NCBI GenBank assembly: GCA_019428905.1
Contig: JAHYJN010000022.1
Coordinates: 1-40,203, forward strand
Direction of reading: 5' to 3'
DNA length: 40,203 nt
From: Candidatus Brevefilum sp.
GTDB lineage: Bacteria; Chloroflexota; Anaerolineae; Anaerolineales; Anaerolineaceae
Made by a program: the position numbers and the translations under genes. A model generated the notes under the pieces. It was not told the DNA's origin. It made no database searches and was given only the letters and a program-made list of their open reading frames with translations. The stretch's first letter is position 1. Each line of letters begins with the position of its first letter. This document shows positions 9,408 through 17,511 of this stretch, piece after piece.

Positions 9408-10403
9408 ATGCGCAAAAACTACGATGTCATCATCATTGGCGCCGGTATTGTCGGCAGCATGGTGGCACGTTTTCTATCCAAGTACCAGTTGGAGATCCTG
9501 TTAATTGAAAAAGAAGTCGATATTGGCATGGGCGCCAGTTCGGCGAATTCAGCCATCCTGCATGCCGGGTATGATGCCCTGCCGGGGAGCAATAAAGCGA
9601 TCACCAATGTCATGGCTGTGGAAATGTGGCCGGAATTATCTGAAGAGCTTGGGATTGACTACAGCCGCTGCGGGGATTATGTCGTGGCCGTTGATGAGGC
9701 GGATGTCCTGGTTCTTGAAGAATTGTTAGAACGCGGCAGGCAAAATGGCGTGCCGGGGATCGAGATCATCAGCGGTGAAGAGATGCGTCAGCGAGAACCC
9801 CTGATTAGGCCGGATGCGGTTGCTGCCCTGTGGGCGCCTACTGGCGCCATCAGCGATCCCTTTGCAGCGACAGTCGCTGCTGCTGAAAACGCGGTGATGA
9901 ATGGTGTTCACCTGATGCGTAACACTGCCTTTGAGGATTTTATCATCGAAGGGAACCGCATCCTTGGTGTGCGTACCAACCAGGGTGATTTTTTATGCCG
10001 TTGGGCGGTCAATGCTGCGGGGCTTCACGCCGATGAGGTCATGCATAAAGCCGGGGTCCGACCCGAATTTGTGATCAGACCCCGCCGGGGAAAATATGTG
10101 ATCCTTGATAAGGCTGATTTCCAACTGACCCGAGCAACCGTCCTGTTCCCGACCCCGACGGAAAAAGGCAAGGGCATCCTGGTGGCCGGCACCTTACACG
10201 GCAATATTATCGTTGGCCCCAACGCCAATTTTGTCGACTCTAAAGAAAACAAAGATATCACCCGGGAAGGCATCCAGGAGATTTGGGAAGGGGGCAACAA
10301 ACTGGTCCCTGCCATTCAACGCAAGCACATCATCGCTGAGTTTGCGGTTTTGCGGGCAACGGGCAATGCCCCGTCGCCCCAATCGAAGAGCGGGTTTTGG
10401 TGA
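9408..10403 (+). pseudogene. GlpA-like FAD-dependent oxidoreductase, 3'-truncated by a deletion
   Basis: The reading frame codes for 331 residues from the ATG at 9408, with GGAGG at 9398-9402. DVIIIGAGIVGSMVARFLSK is the FAD-binding Rossmann start, followed by IEKE and the GlpA/LhgO-type signature SSANSAILHAGYD. The family normally continues past LRATGN with a conserved DFIIE-like segment and a C-terminal redox (BFD-like [2Fe-2S]) domain, for about 480 residues. Here, after LRATGNAPS, the sequence changes to PQSKSGFW and stops. Immediately downstream, in another frame, lies the tail of a different protein. I infer that a deletion removed the gene's last third. The surviving product would lack the C-terminal domain and is probably inactive. 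An assembly error is the main alternative. Confidence 0.75.
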
Positions 10404-10552
10404 CCGTTGAGGACCAGGATGGTGAAGTGGTGGCGAAAAAAGCAGCAGCCTACGCCCGTCCAGGGGAGATTTTGACCCTGGCGATTAAACCCCAGGCATA
10501 CGACGCTGTTTATAAGGCGACTTCGCTTACCGTTAATGTCCGGAAGCGGTAA
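10367..10552 (+). pseudogene. 3' remnant of FAD/NAD-dependent disulfide-type oxidoreductase
   Basis: In the frame starting about 10367, overlapping the end of the truncated GlpA-like gene, about 57 residues can be read: APIEERVLVTVEDQDGEVVA, then a segment containing YARPGEILTLAIKP, ending SLTVNVRKR and TAA at 10550-10552. There is no start, and an in-frame TGA lies just upstream at 10337. From memory, the FAD reductases that sit between GlpA-like and DUF1667 genes end in a similar beta-rich tail with a 'PGE-(M/I)' motif, so this is read as the leftover end of that middle gene, most of which is missing. The 32-nt gap to the DUF1667 gene fits that operon. Identification rests on context and a short match. 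Confidence 0.55.
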
Positions 10553-10584
10553 AGTTATTATTCGTATGATGGAAAGGAAATAGC

Positions 10585-10974
10585 ATGGCTGAAATCAGTG
10601 AGATTATCTGCGTCACCTGTCCGCAGGGCTGCCTATTGAAAGTCAAACATGAAGGCAACCAGGTCCTGGATGTTTTGGAGAGCGGGTGTAAGCGGGGTAA
10701 GGAATATGCCATCTGCGAACTGCAAGACCCACGTCGGATGGTGGCTTCAACGGTACGGGTTAGGGTTGGTATGCATCCCCTGGTGCCGGTGTATACCCGC
10801 AGTGCCTTCCCAAAACCTTTGATCCCGAAACTTGCACAAGAATTACGGGAGGTGGTGGTTGCTGCACCGGTGGAGATTCAACAAGTGGTCCTGGCGGATG
10901 CGCTGGGTACTGGCATTGATATTATCGCCAGCCGGAATATGCCCCCAAAAAAGCGAATAGTGAATAGTGAATAG
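10585..10974 (+). CDS. DUF1667 protein, cysteine-rich partner of GlpA-like oxidoreductases
   Basis: 129 residues. The N-terminal half has the DUF1667 signature: C9, C12 and C16 in ICVTCPQGCLL, C35 in SGCKRG and C44 in YAICEL, followed by DPRRMVASTVRV. This family is typically the third gene of a GlpA-like / FAD-reductase / DUF1667 operon, where it is thought to be a small metal- or FeS-binding subunit. The gene is intact and has a good ribosome binding site (AAAGGAAA), but the two upstream genes are broken, so it may no longer have a partner here. The last residues (about IVNSE) and the stop lie inside a GAATAGT tandem repeat, so the C-terminus has been re-written by the repeat. Confidence 0.85.
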   Translation: MAEISEIICVTCPQGCLLKVKHEGNQVLDVLESGCKRGKEYAICELQDPRRMVASTVRVRVGMHPLVPVYTRSAFPKPLIPKLAQELREVVVAAPVEIQQVVLADALGTGIDIIASRNMPPKKRIVNSE

Positions 10975-10982
10975 TGAATAGT
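10955..10982 (+). repeat. GAATAGT heptamer tandem repeat (4 copies)
   Basis: Four perfect copies of GAATAGT run in tandem, followed by a degenerate GAGTTGT. The stop codon of the DUF1667 gene (10972-10974) is inside the array. The pattern suggests slippage-driven expansion at a gene end. Confidence 0.9.
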
Positions 10983-11103
10983 GAGTTGTGAGCGGTGACC
11001 CATCCTAATTAGTGTTTACAGAAAGTAGCAGGTAAAAGGCACATCGCTGTTTTTTCCAAAATTCGCTCAGCGCATCTATATGTCTTTTTATCCTAATTAG
11101 CAA

Positions 11104-11137
11104 AAATCCCTGGGTTGTAATGTTTTTCCAGGGATTT
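11104..11137 (-). terminator. Intrinsic terminator of the L,D-transpeptidase gene
   Basis: AAATCCCTGG and CCAGGGATTT form a 10-bp stem around a 14-nt loop. On the minus strand the stem is followed by a T run (GGGATTTTTG), the right form for a gene ending at 11177. It may also work on the plus strand (ATTTATTG). Confidence 0.75.
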
Positions 11138-11176
11138 ATTGATTCTAAAGGTCAAAGTTTATTTTTATAGGAAGAG

Positions 11177-12346
11177 CTACGGTGCACCAGGGCCGTAATA
11201 GTTGGGGTCGGTGGGGGTTTGCCCGCTGGGGTCGTGCACCCACACATAGTCACCCTCTTCAGCCCATTCGAACAGCCATTTTGCATCGCCTGGGGAGAGA
11301 TTGATGCAGCCGTGTGATTGGGGGTAGCCAAAATATGTGTGCCAGTAGGCGGTGTGAATGGCCCGTGCCTGGTCGTAATACATCGTCCAGGGGACATCCT
11401 CCAGGTAATAAAAATCTGACTTGTCTGCCTCAAATGAACCTTGCATGGTTTCCAGCGGTTTCTTTTGATAGATGGTGAATACGCCGGGTTGGGTAAAGAA
11501 GGGATCTAAGCCTGAGGCCATGATCGTGGCAAATAATAACTGTCCGTCTTCATAGGCCATGATCGTTTGCTGGAAGAGGTCCAGTTCAATCCAGCGGTTG
11601 GACTGCACGCCCTCTGGTGGGGTCGGTCTCAAGGTCACCACACGGGCTTTTTGGCTGTTCACCCATTCTTCAGGTGAGATCTTGTACCAGAAAAACCCTT
11701 CAGCTTTCACGGTCTCAAAGACTTGAATTTTAGTGGCACGAAGATATGCCTTACCTGTTGTTCGTGCTCCAAAAGATGGCGCTGTATAACTACCCGTCGG
11801 ATCAATGATCCAACCAAAGTCGCTTTTAGGATTTTCAAAGAATTCCAGTCCCTGAAAATTGGTGTGTGCAGCCGGTGTGGCTCTGATCCACTCTCCGCTT
11901 TTGAGCATGACATAAGTTTTTCCATTGGCGTCGGGTTGCTGGTAGATGTAGCTGACAAACCGCAGTCTGCCCCGGTTGATATAGCGGGAAGGATTGGTTC
12001 CTGCCACAGCATCCTCAAATGAGGCATAGATGGGTGCAGGCTGATCGTCTGGCAGGTTGATCTTAGCCACAAACACGGGCATCTGACCCATCTCAGAGGG
12101 CGGTGTGGCTGCTGGCAATTCCCGCGGCGGATAGGTAAACCCGGCCGCTTTCATCTCAGCGATGACCTGGGCTGGCCCATACAGCAGGCAGCTGCCATCG
12201 ACGGGCATGCCGGGTAAACACAGCGGCAGGCCAAAATAATCGTCACCAACATTCGAAATGGGACTCGGTGCTATTTGGGCGAAAACGCCCTCAGCAGGGA
12301 GGCTGATCAATACAAACAGGATGGTTACCAGTAAAAGTCGTTTCAT
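11177..12346 (-). CDS. Secreted L,D-transpeptidase (YkuD family)
   Basis: 389 residues. The N-terminus (MKRLLLVTILFVLISLPAEG, then VFAQ) is a clear Sec signal peptide. The catalytic motif is near the end: YPQSHGCINLSPGDAKWLFE, with H345 and nucleophile C347, matching the YkuD HG-x(4)-HGC-(I/V)-N pattern; the first His of the pattern is likely in IHTAYWHTYF. These enzymes form 3-3 cross-links or attach proteins to peptidoglycan. The ~220 residues ahead of the catalytic domain contain no LysM that I can recognise. The start has GAGGAAC just upstream. It is a single-gene unit with a terminator at 11104-11137. A YkuD-type enzyme agrees with a peptidoglycan-containing cell wall. Confidence 0.92.
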   Translation of the reverse strand: MKRLLLVTILFVLISLPAEGVFAQIAPSPISNVGDDYFGLPLCLPGMPVDGSCLLYGPAQVIAEMKAAGFTYPPRELPAATPPSEMGQMPVFVAKINLPDDQPAPIYASFEDAVAGTNPSRYINRGRLRFVSYIYQQPDANGKTYVMLKSGEWIRATPAAHTNFQGLEFFENPKSDFGWIIDPTGSYTAPSFGARTTGKAYLRATKIQVFETVKAEGFFWYKISPEEWVNSQKARVVTLRPTPPEGVQSNRWIELDLFQQTIMAYEDGQLLFATIMASGLDPFFTQPGVFTIYQKKPLETMQGSFEADKSDFYYLEDVPWTMYYDQARAIHTAYWHTYFGYPQSHGCINLSPGDAKWLFEWAEEGDYVWVHDPSGQTPTDPNYYGPGAP

Positions 12347-12489
12347 TGTTCCTCATTTTGAGTTCAAGGACAATTATTTTACCCAATATTTTATGATTTG
12401 GGATTAAGCGCAAATAGGGTAAGGTCACCAAATCATGCGGTCAAACCAACCCATTTACCATGTGCCATCAAATATCATTGATAGGACGA

Positions 12490-13305
12490 TCAAATTGTGA
12501 TCGTTTCGCCGATCTTTAACAGGCTGACGGTCTGACCATAACGCATACCGAGCCTCTTTAGCCGGTCAAAACTGCGCCGGGAAAGGGTATGGGGACGGGC
12601 ATCCTCACATCGCGGACGGAAGAAGTTGTCCCAATGTGAGAGGTAGACCCGTTTTGCGCCTGTTGCGAGGACCGTCTGCTGATAAAGCCGGTCAAGGTAG
12701 GCCGTGGGCATTAAATCCAGCCCGCCAATTCCCATCACCACACACGCAACATCCACATCCTGGTAAGCGCCAGGCTCGAAGCCGGCGCTGCCAAACACCA
12801 GTATGCTGTCAACCTGGATGGCATACACGGTACCGCACTGGTATTCCCAAAACCAGGCCGGCGGTTGCAAGAGCTGTGAGATCTGACCTGTTTTGGGCAG
12901 CATCCATCCAAAGGGCGGTGGAAAAGTGATATGTCGTGAGGGATGAAAACGGATCTGAAATGCGTCAATCGAATATTTAGCCCCTGGCGTGATCGGCACT
13001 AAAAAGCTGTCGTCCAGGGGGTACCCCCGGATCAGGTTGGCACCCGATTTGGAACCGAAGCACCGCCCGCCGGCCTGGTGGAGGACCTCGGCTGCATCGA
13101 GGGCGTGATCATAATGTGTATGGGTAAAGAGGACGGCATCCAGGCGAGCGATACTGGCTAACCCTGCCTCAACGGCTATTGGGTCAGGTTGGATTTTTCC
13201 CAGCAGGCTCAACAAACTGGGGCGTGTGAAATGTGGGTCGATCAATAAGGACGCCCCAGATTTGGTCAGTAGGAGGGTGTTGGTGCCGAGGTAAGTTAGC
13301 TCCAT
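12490..13305 (-). CDS. Metallo-beta-lactamase-fold hydrolase (UlaG/YtoP-like)
   Basis: 271 residues, beginning MELTYLGTNTLLL, the usual first strand of the fold. The zinc-binding motif HTHYDH is at 62-67 (H62, H64, D66, H67), with LIDPHF at 22-27 and a late YLSHWDNF that may provide a metal-binding His. The fold is certain but the substrate is not. Members of the L-ascorbate-6-phosphate lactonase/UlaG-like branch (with the LIDP strand) act on small cytosolic molecules. No signal peptide is seen. It lies 8 nt after the PhzF-like gene and is probably co-transcribed with it. A T-rich stretch, but no convincing terminator, follows. Confidence 0.85.
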   Translation of the reverse strand: MELTYLGTNTLLLTKSGASLLIDPHFTRPSLLSLLGKIQPDPIAVEAGLASIARLDAVLFTHTHYDHALDAAEVLHQAGGRCFGSKSGANLIRGYPLDDSFLVPITPGAKYSIDAFQIRFHPSRHITFPPPFGWMLPKTGQISQLLQPPAWFWEYQCGTVYAIQVDSILVFGSAGFEPGAYQDVDVACVVMGIGGLDLMPTAYLDRLYQQTVLATGAKRVYLSHWDNFFRPRCEDARPHTLSRRSFDRLKRLGMRYGQTVSLLKIGETITI

Positions 13306-13313
13306 CAGTGCAT

Positions 13314-14105
13314 CTATACCAAGAGCTGTGCTTCAAAGACGATCACGGCTGCCCCCCTGATCTTAACGCGTTCATCCTCCATCTGCAGGTGGAGCGTGCC
13401 CCCGCGTTGGGAAGCCTGGTAGGCGGTGAAGGTTGTTTTCTTGAGCTTTTCAGCCCAGAAGGGCGCTAACAGGCAGTGGGCAGAGCCGGTCACCGGGTCT
13501 TCATGGATGCCGAGTTGGGGTGCAAAAAAGCGTGAGATGAAATCAATCTCGGGGTCTTTGCTCCTGGCGGTGATGATCACCTCCGGCATGTTCAGCTTTT
13601 TAACGGCAAGGATGTCGGGTTTGGCTGTGCGGATGATCTCTTCATTTTCCGCTTCAAACAGGTAATAAGGGCCTGACCAGGCAGCGTCCCAGGGGGTAAA
13701 CCCGAGCGCTTTGTCAACATTACTTTCATAGGATATCCGCCGGTAACGCATTGCTGGGAAGTCCAATTCAACCTCTCCATCCACCCAACGCGCGTAAAGA
13801 TCGCCGCTGCGGGTTTTGAATAGGATCGGTTTTTCTCTCAAAGCCGGGTTCCTTTCAAACAGCACTTTGGCACTGGCCAGGGTGGCATGCCCGCACAGGT
13901 CCACTTCTTGCTTGGGGGTGAACCAGCGCAGATGCCAGCCGCCGCGAGCTGGCGCAATAAAGGCGGTTTCCGAAAGGTTCATCTCCCGAGCTACAGCTTT
14001 CATCCATGCGACCTTTGTTTGGCGTTCCACAAGGCAGACGGCAGCTGGATTGCCCTTGAAAGGCTCATCGGTAAAAGCATCAACCTGGTAAAGTACGTGT
14101 GTCAT
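13314..14105 (-). CDS. PhzF-family isomerase/epimerase
   Basis: 263 residues from the ATG at 14105, preceded by TGGAGG; a longer frame to 14153 lacks a good start signal. It begins YQVDAFTDEPFKGNPAAVCL, the PhzF opening, with the catalytic glutamate in MNLSETAFI, then WFTPKQEVDLCGHATLASA and a late HEDPVTGSAHCLLAPFW, all diagnostic. The family has two pseudo-symmetric diaminopimelate-epimerase-like halves and performs cofactor-free isomerisation or racemisation. There are no phenazine genes nearby, so a phenazine role is unlikely. It lies upstream of the metallo-beta-lactamase-fold gene. Confidence 0.93.
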   Translation of the reverse strand: MTHVLYQVDAFTDEPFKGNPAAVCLVERQTKVAWMKAVAREMNLSETAFIAPARGGWHLRWFTPKQEVDLCGHATLASAKVLFERNPALREKPILFKTRSGDLYARWVDGEVELDFPAMRYRRISYESNVDKALGFTPWDAAWSGPYYLFEAENEEIIRTAKPDILAVKKLNMPEVIITARSKDPEIDFISRFFAPQLGIHEDPVTGSAHCLLAPFWAEKLKKTTFTAYQASQRGGTLHLQMEDERVKIRGAAVIVFEAQLLV

Positions 14106-14222
14106 GTCTGACCTCCAATTGATCCCATCGCACGATCTACTGATTCCTAACACCGAAGGCCGTGACGGCTTTTAAACCAGGTCCAATTCCGGTTAAGGTA
14201 AGGAATCCTGACAAAATCATAC

Positions 14223-14228
14223 TATAAT
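14223..14228 (+). promoter_or_regulatory. Candidate -10 box upstream of glycyl-radical enzyme gene
   Basis: A perfect TATAAT lies 35 nt before the ATG at 14263. The hexamer 17 nt upstream (AAGGAA) is a poor -35, so an activator would be needed if this is real. Confidence 0.3.
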
Positions 14229-14262
14229 TCTCACAGCACCTAAACACCCGAAGACGCTCAAC

Positions 14263-16782
14263 ATGGGAAAAAATTCGCGCACAAATCAGTCCGCATATGC
14301 CATCAAAACCCCGCAAAATCTCTCTTCCCGCATTCAATGGTTGCGGGATTATTATTTTTCAGGGGTCGGACGAAGCTGGAATAATGAGGCTACCTCCTGG
14401 ACGACTGGCACATCCTGGGATTTCCAATATGAAGAATTTAACTTTTATATTGTGCCAGAGACATATGCCTTTTTCCCGACCTTCAGGGCGGCTTTTAAAC
14501 AGAATGCCCGCCTGGTTGAGCTGCACCCGGATTTTTGGAAGTGGTCGATCGCTGAACGTAAAGCCTGGTTTCTGAAACAGGTGATGGTCAAGTACCTCCC
14601 CCAGGAAATCCTGCCCGGCGACCTGATTGCTGGCGCACGCTTCAATATTCAGACCTCGACCTGCTTAGACGAATCACAGGCTAAGGCCTACCTGGAGACG
14701 ATCGAAGGCGAGCATGGCCTGCGCAGGTCTGTGTTTGACTTTCATAACCATGGTTATGGAAATGCAGGCTGTACCAGCGGTCACCTGATCCCCGATTACC
14801 CCAGGGTAATCGAAGCAGGGTTTTCTGGTATTCACAGCGAACTGCAGCGTTTTTACAACGCACTCTCGAAGCAGGAAAAGCATGGACCGAAGGGCGCACA
14901 ATTGCAGGCGATGTTGACCGCGGCCAGCATTCCCCGTGAACTGGCAGGAAAGTACCGTGACCTGTGCTCATCTTTGGCTGCTGCGGAAACAGACCCAGTG
15001 CGCAAGCTGGAACTAGAGGAAATGGCGCATAACCTGGCGGTCGTCCCCTGGGAGAGGCCGCAGACCTTCTGGCAAGCCGTGCAAGCCTTGTGGCTGACGC
15101 ATATGCTGGTGATGGCGGATGAAAACTATCCCGGCCCCGGTACCTCCTTCGGACGGATTGATCAATACCTGTACCCCTTGTGGCAGCGCTCCCTGGATGA
15201 GGGCATGGACCGCGAGTTTGGCAAAGAGATCTTGAAGTGCTTCTGGATCCACGCCAATACCGCCTACGATTTCATGATCCGCACCGGCGGCAACCAGGGC
15301 ATAACAGCTGGCTATGGGCAGTTGATCACCATAGGCGGGTTGGGGCCTGATGGCGAAGACATGACCAATGACCTGACCTTTGCCATCCTGGAAGTGATCG
15401 ATGAGATGTCACCGATCCTGGAGCCCAAGCCCAATGTCCGTCTCCACCGTCAGTCGCCTGAACCGCTGATGGATCAGGTGGTTGACATGGTGGCAAGCAG
15501 CCAGGGTGCGCCTTTTTTGTTGAATTTCGATGAACGTTCTATGGCGGGTATGCTGCTGCAGGCCAAACGGGCAGGGATTGAAGATCTGATCCACGCCGGC
15601 AATGTCCATGATTATGCCCCGGTGGGCTGCTTGGAGAACACCATGTGCGGTAATGACCGGTCGGGCACGGTTGATTGCAACCTGAACCTGCTTAAGGCTG
15701 TCGAGCTGACCCTGACCGGGGGATATGACATGCATCCCTATACAGATCCCATGACCGGTAATACCGATCTGCAAACCCGGTTGGGACCCGATACGGGCGA
15801 CCCCACTCGTTTTACAACCTATGAGGCATTTTGGGATGCCTATGTTCAGCAAACTGACTTTATTATCCAGCACATTGTGGATTTGTATGACCGAACTGAA
15901 ACCCTGCGGGCGACCTATTCCCCCACGCCCTACCTCTCCACCCTGGTGCGCGGTTGTGCTGAACAGGGCAAGGATGTGACCCAGGGCGGACCGCAGATCC
16001 GGTTTGTGACCATCGAAGCGGTGACCTTTGCCAGTACGGTTGATTCCCTGCTGGCGGTCAAATACCTGGTGTTTGATCAGGAGGTCTGCAGTATGGCTGA
16101 GCTGATCCAGGCATTGCGGGATAACTGGGAGGGACACGCTGTGCTGCAGGCGATGGCAGTCAATAAAGCCCCCAAGTACGGCCGCGATGACGACCAGGCG
16201 GATGCCATGGCGCTGAAGGTGATGCAAACCTGGACAGACCTGACCTGGCAGCATCGCACCACGGTCACCGACCGGCAGTTCAGACCCGGGATGTTGAGCT
16301 GGAATTACTGGATTGCCGATGCGGATATTATGCCGGCCAGCCCGGACGGACGCAAGAAGGGTCAATTCCTGTCAAACGCGATCTGCCCGGTCAACGGCGT
16401 TGATATTTACGGACCGACCGCGAACGCCAATTCTGTCGGTAAAGCCCTGGGGGGCAAAGCCCTGGCTGGCGAAGGCGATTGGGAGGATTACATCAACCTA
16501 CTGCCAAACGGCGCCAGCCACACGATGACGTTCAACCCATCATTGCTCCGTGATCGGTCTCATAAAGACAAGTTTAAGGCGTTCCTGCGGGGTTATGCCG
16601 AAAATGGCGGTACAGCGCTGCAGATCAATATCTTGGACCCGGATATGCTGCGCGATGCCCAGCAAAACCCTGAAAACTACAAGCACTTGCTGGTGCGGGT
16701 GACAGGATATAACGCCTATTTCACATCCATTGGCAAAGAACTGCAGGATGAGATCATCGCCCGCGAGTCCCACCGGATGTAA
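14263..16782 (+). CDS. Glycyl-radical enzyme of the pyruvate formate-lyase superfamily, C-x-E dehydratase/lyase type
   Basis: 839 residues, normal for the superfamily. The thiyl-radical loop is YAPVGCLENTMCGNDRSGT with C456 and E458. A glutamate two residues after the catalytic cysteine is the mark of dehydratases and C-S/C-N/decarboxylating lyases (glycerol, propanediol, hydroxyproline, choline, isethionate types), not of pyruvate formate-lyase, which has two adjacent cysteines. The glycyl-radical motif is RVTGYNAYF with the radical glycine at G815. Substrate-defining residues do not let me assign a known reaction, and CGNDRSGTVD after the loop differs from the GCVEPQ-type loops I know. There are no shell proteins, so it is not microcompartment-encoded here. 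Its activase is at 17512. Start: ATG at 14263, with weak Shine-Dalgarno. Confidence 0.9.
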   Translation: MGKNSRTNQSAYAIKTPQNLSSRIQWLRDYYFSGVGRSWNNEATSWTTGTSWDFQYEEFNFYIVPETYAFFPTFRAAFKQNARLVELHPDFWKWSIAERKAWFLKQVMVKYLPQEILPGDLIAGARFNIQTSTCLDESQAKAYLETIEGEHGLRRSVFDFHNHGYGNAGCTSGHLIPDYPRVIEAGFSGIHSELQRFYNALSKQEKHGPKGAQLQAMLTAASIPRELAGKYRDLCSSLAAAETDPVRKLELEEMAHNLAVVPWERPQTFWQAVQALWLTHMLVMADENYPGPGTSFGRIDQYLYPLWQRSLDEGMDREFGKEILKCFWIHANTAYDFMIRTGGNQGITAGYGQLITIGGLGPDGEDMTNDLTFAILEVIDEMSPILEPKPNVRLHRQSPEPLMDQVVDMVASSQGAPFLLNFDERSMAGMLLQAKRAGIEDLIHAGNVHDYAPVGCLENTMCGNDRSGTVDCNLNLLKAVELTLTGGYDMHPYTDPMTGNTDLQTRLGPDTGDPTRFTTYEAFWDAYVQQTDFIIQHIVDLYDRTETLRATYSPTPYLSTLVRGCAEQGKDVTQGGPQIRFVTIEAVTFASTVDSLLAVKYLVFDQEVCSMAELIQALRDNWEGHAVLQAMAVNKAPKYGRDDDQADAMALKVMQTWTDLTWQHRTTVTDRQFRPGMLSWNYWIADADIMPASPDGRKKGQFLSNAICPVNGVDIYGPTANANSVGKALGGKALAGEGDWEDYINLLPNGASHTMTFNPSLLRDRSHKDKFKAFLRGYAENGGTALQINILDPDMLRDAQQNPENYKHLLVRVTGYNAYFTSIGKELQDEIIARESHRM

Positions 16783-16795
16783 TCGTGACAAGTAG

Positions 16796-17350
16796 GTGAT
16801 TGTGCTGTATGAAATTCAGTATCACTCTCGATCTCGTCGCCTAACCGGCTGGGATTACGCCAGCCCAGGTTTGTATTTTGTGACGATCTGCACCCAGGGT
16901 CATCGGTGTTGGTTTGGGGAGGTTAAAGGCGGGAGGATGTACCTAAACCGGTTAGGTGAGATCGTGAAAGAGGAAATCTGTAAGACTCAAATAATTCGCA
17001 GTAATGTCATTCTTGATTCATGGGTAATCATGCCGAATCATTTACATCTGATTTTATGTATCACATCAGAGGATCACGTAGAGACGCCCCGCCGGGGCGT
17101 CTCTACGGAGGATAATCGAAGTTGGAAACCCGGTTGCTTAGGCGCGATTGGAAATCAATTCAAAGGAGCTTGTACACGTAGAATTAGAAATGACCTCAAC
17201 CCCGCGTTTGCCTGGCAACCGCGTTTTTATGACCATATCATCCGCACTGAACGCGATCTTGACAATCTGCGATGGTACATTTTACGCAACCCCAAAAACT
17301 GTCGTAATGATGAACAGCATGATGACGGAGTTTTGATAATCGATGGTTGA
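16796..17350 (+). CDS. REP-associated tyrosine transposase (RAYT, Y1/HUH family)
   Basis: 184 residues from GTG at 16796, 13 nt after the glycyl-radical gene. The HUH motif is in VIMPNHLHLIL (H82, H84), followed by the helix with the nucleophile Y161 in WYILRNP; QPRFYDHIIRTERDL upstream of it is characteristic of RAYTs. These single-strand transposases move or maintain short palindromic repeats. A 31-nt palindrome sits within its own coding region (17077-17107) and adds about 11 residues between HUH and the Tyr helix without breaking the frame. The gene interrupts a glycyl-radical enzyme/activase pair. Whether the enzyme is active is not visible. Confidence 0.9.
   Translation: MIVLYEIQYHSRSRRLTGWDYASPGLYFVTICTQGHRCWFGEVKGGRMYLNRLGEIVKEEICKTQIIRSNVILDSWVIMPNHLHLILCITSEDHVETPRRGVSTEDNRSWKPGCLGAIGNQFKGACTRRIRNDLNPAFAWQPRFYDHIIRTERDLDNLRWYILRNPKNCRNDEQHDDGVLIIDG
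17077..17107 (+). repeat. 31-nt palindrome (GTAGAGACGCCCC family) inside RAYT gene
   Basis: Two 14-nt arms, CGTAGAGACGCCCC and its exact complement, surround a 3-nt GCC loop. A 29-nt core is identical to the intergenic copy at 21710-21738. It lies in frame within the RAYT coding region, encoding about residues 94-105 (roughly HVETPRRGVSTE). Confidence 0.95.
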
Positions 17351-17511
17351 TCCTCGGACAACGTCTGGTTATTCCACAGCGACGTTGCAAGCAACGTAGC
17401 AGCGAGGTGTTCAGCAAAGCGAAACAGAATATTTCAGTGCAATTTCTCCCAAACAAGGATCACTCTCAGCGATCATCTGTGGTGATAAATCTACTGTAAC
17501 CAAGAAAATCC

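Noticed and set aside
10401-10403. TGA of the GlpA-like gene as a selenocysteine codon
   Set aside because: SelB is present so I considered it, but the frame after TGA gives a short unrelated stretch (PLRTRMVKWWRKKQ...) with another stop, no SECIS-like hairpin, and the downstream similarity is in a different frame.
15409-16365. Minus-strand frame of 318 residues
   Set aside because: Antisense to the glycyl-radical enzyme gene; His/Gln-rich with no recognisable motif.
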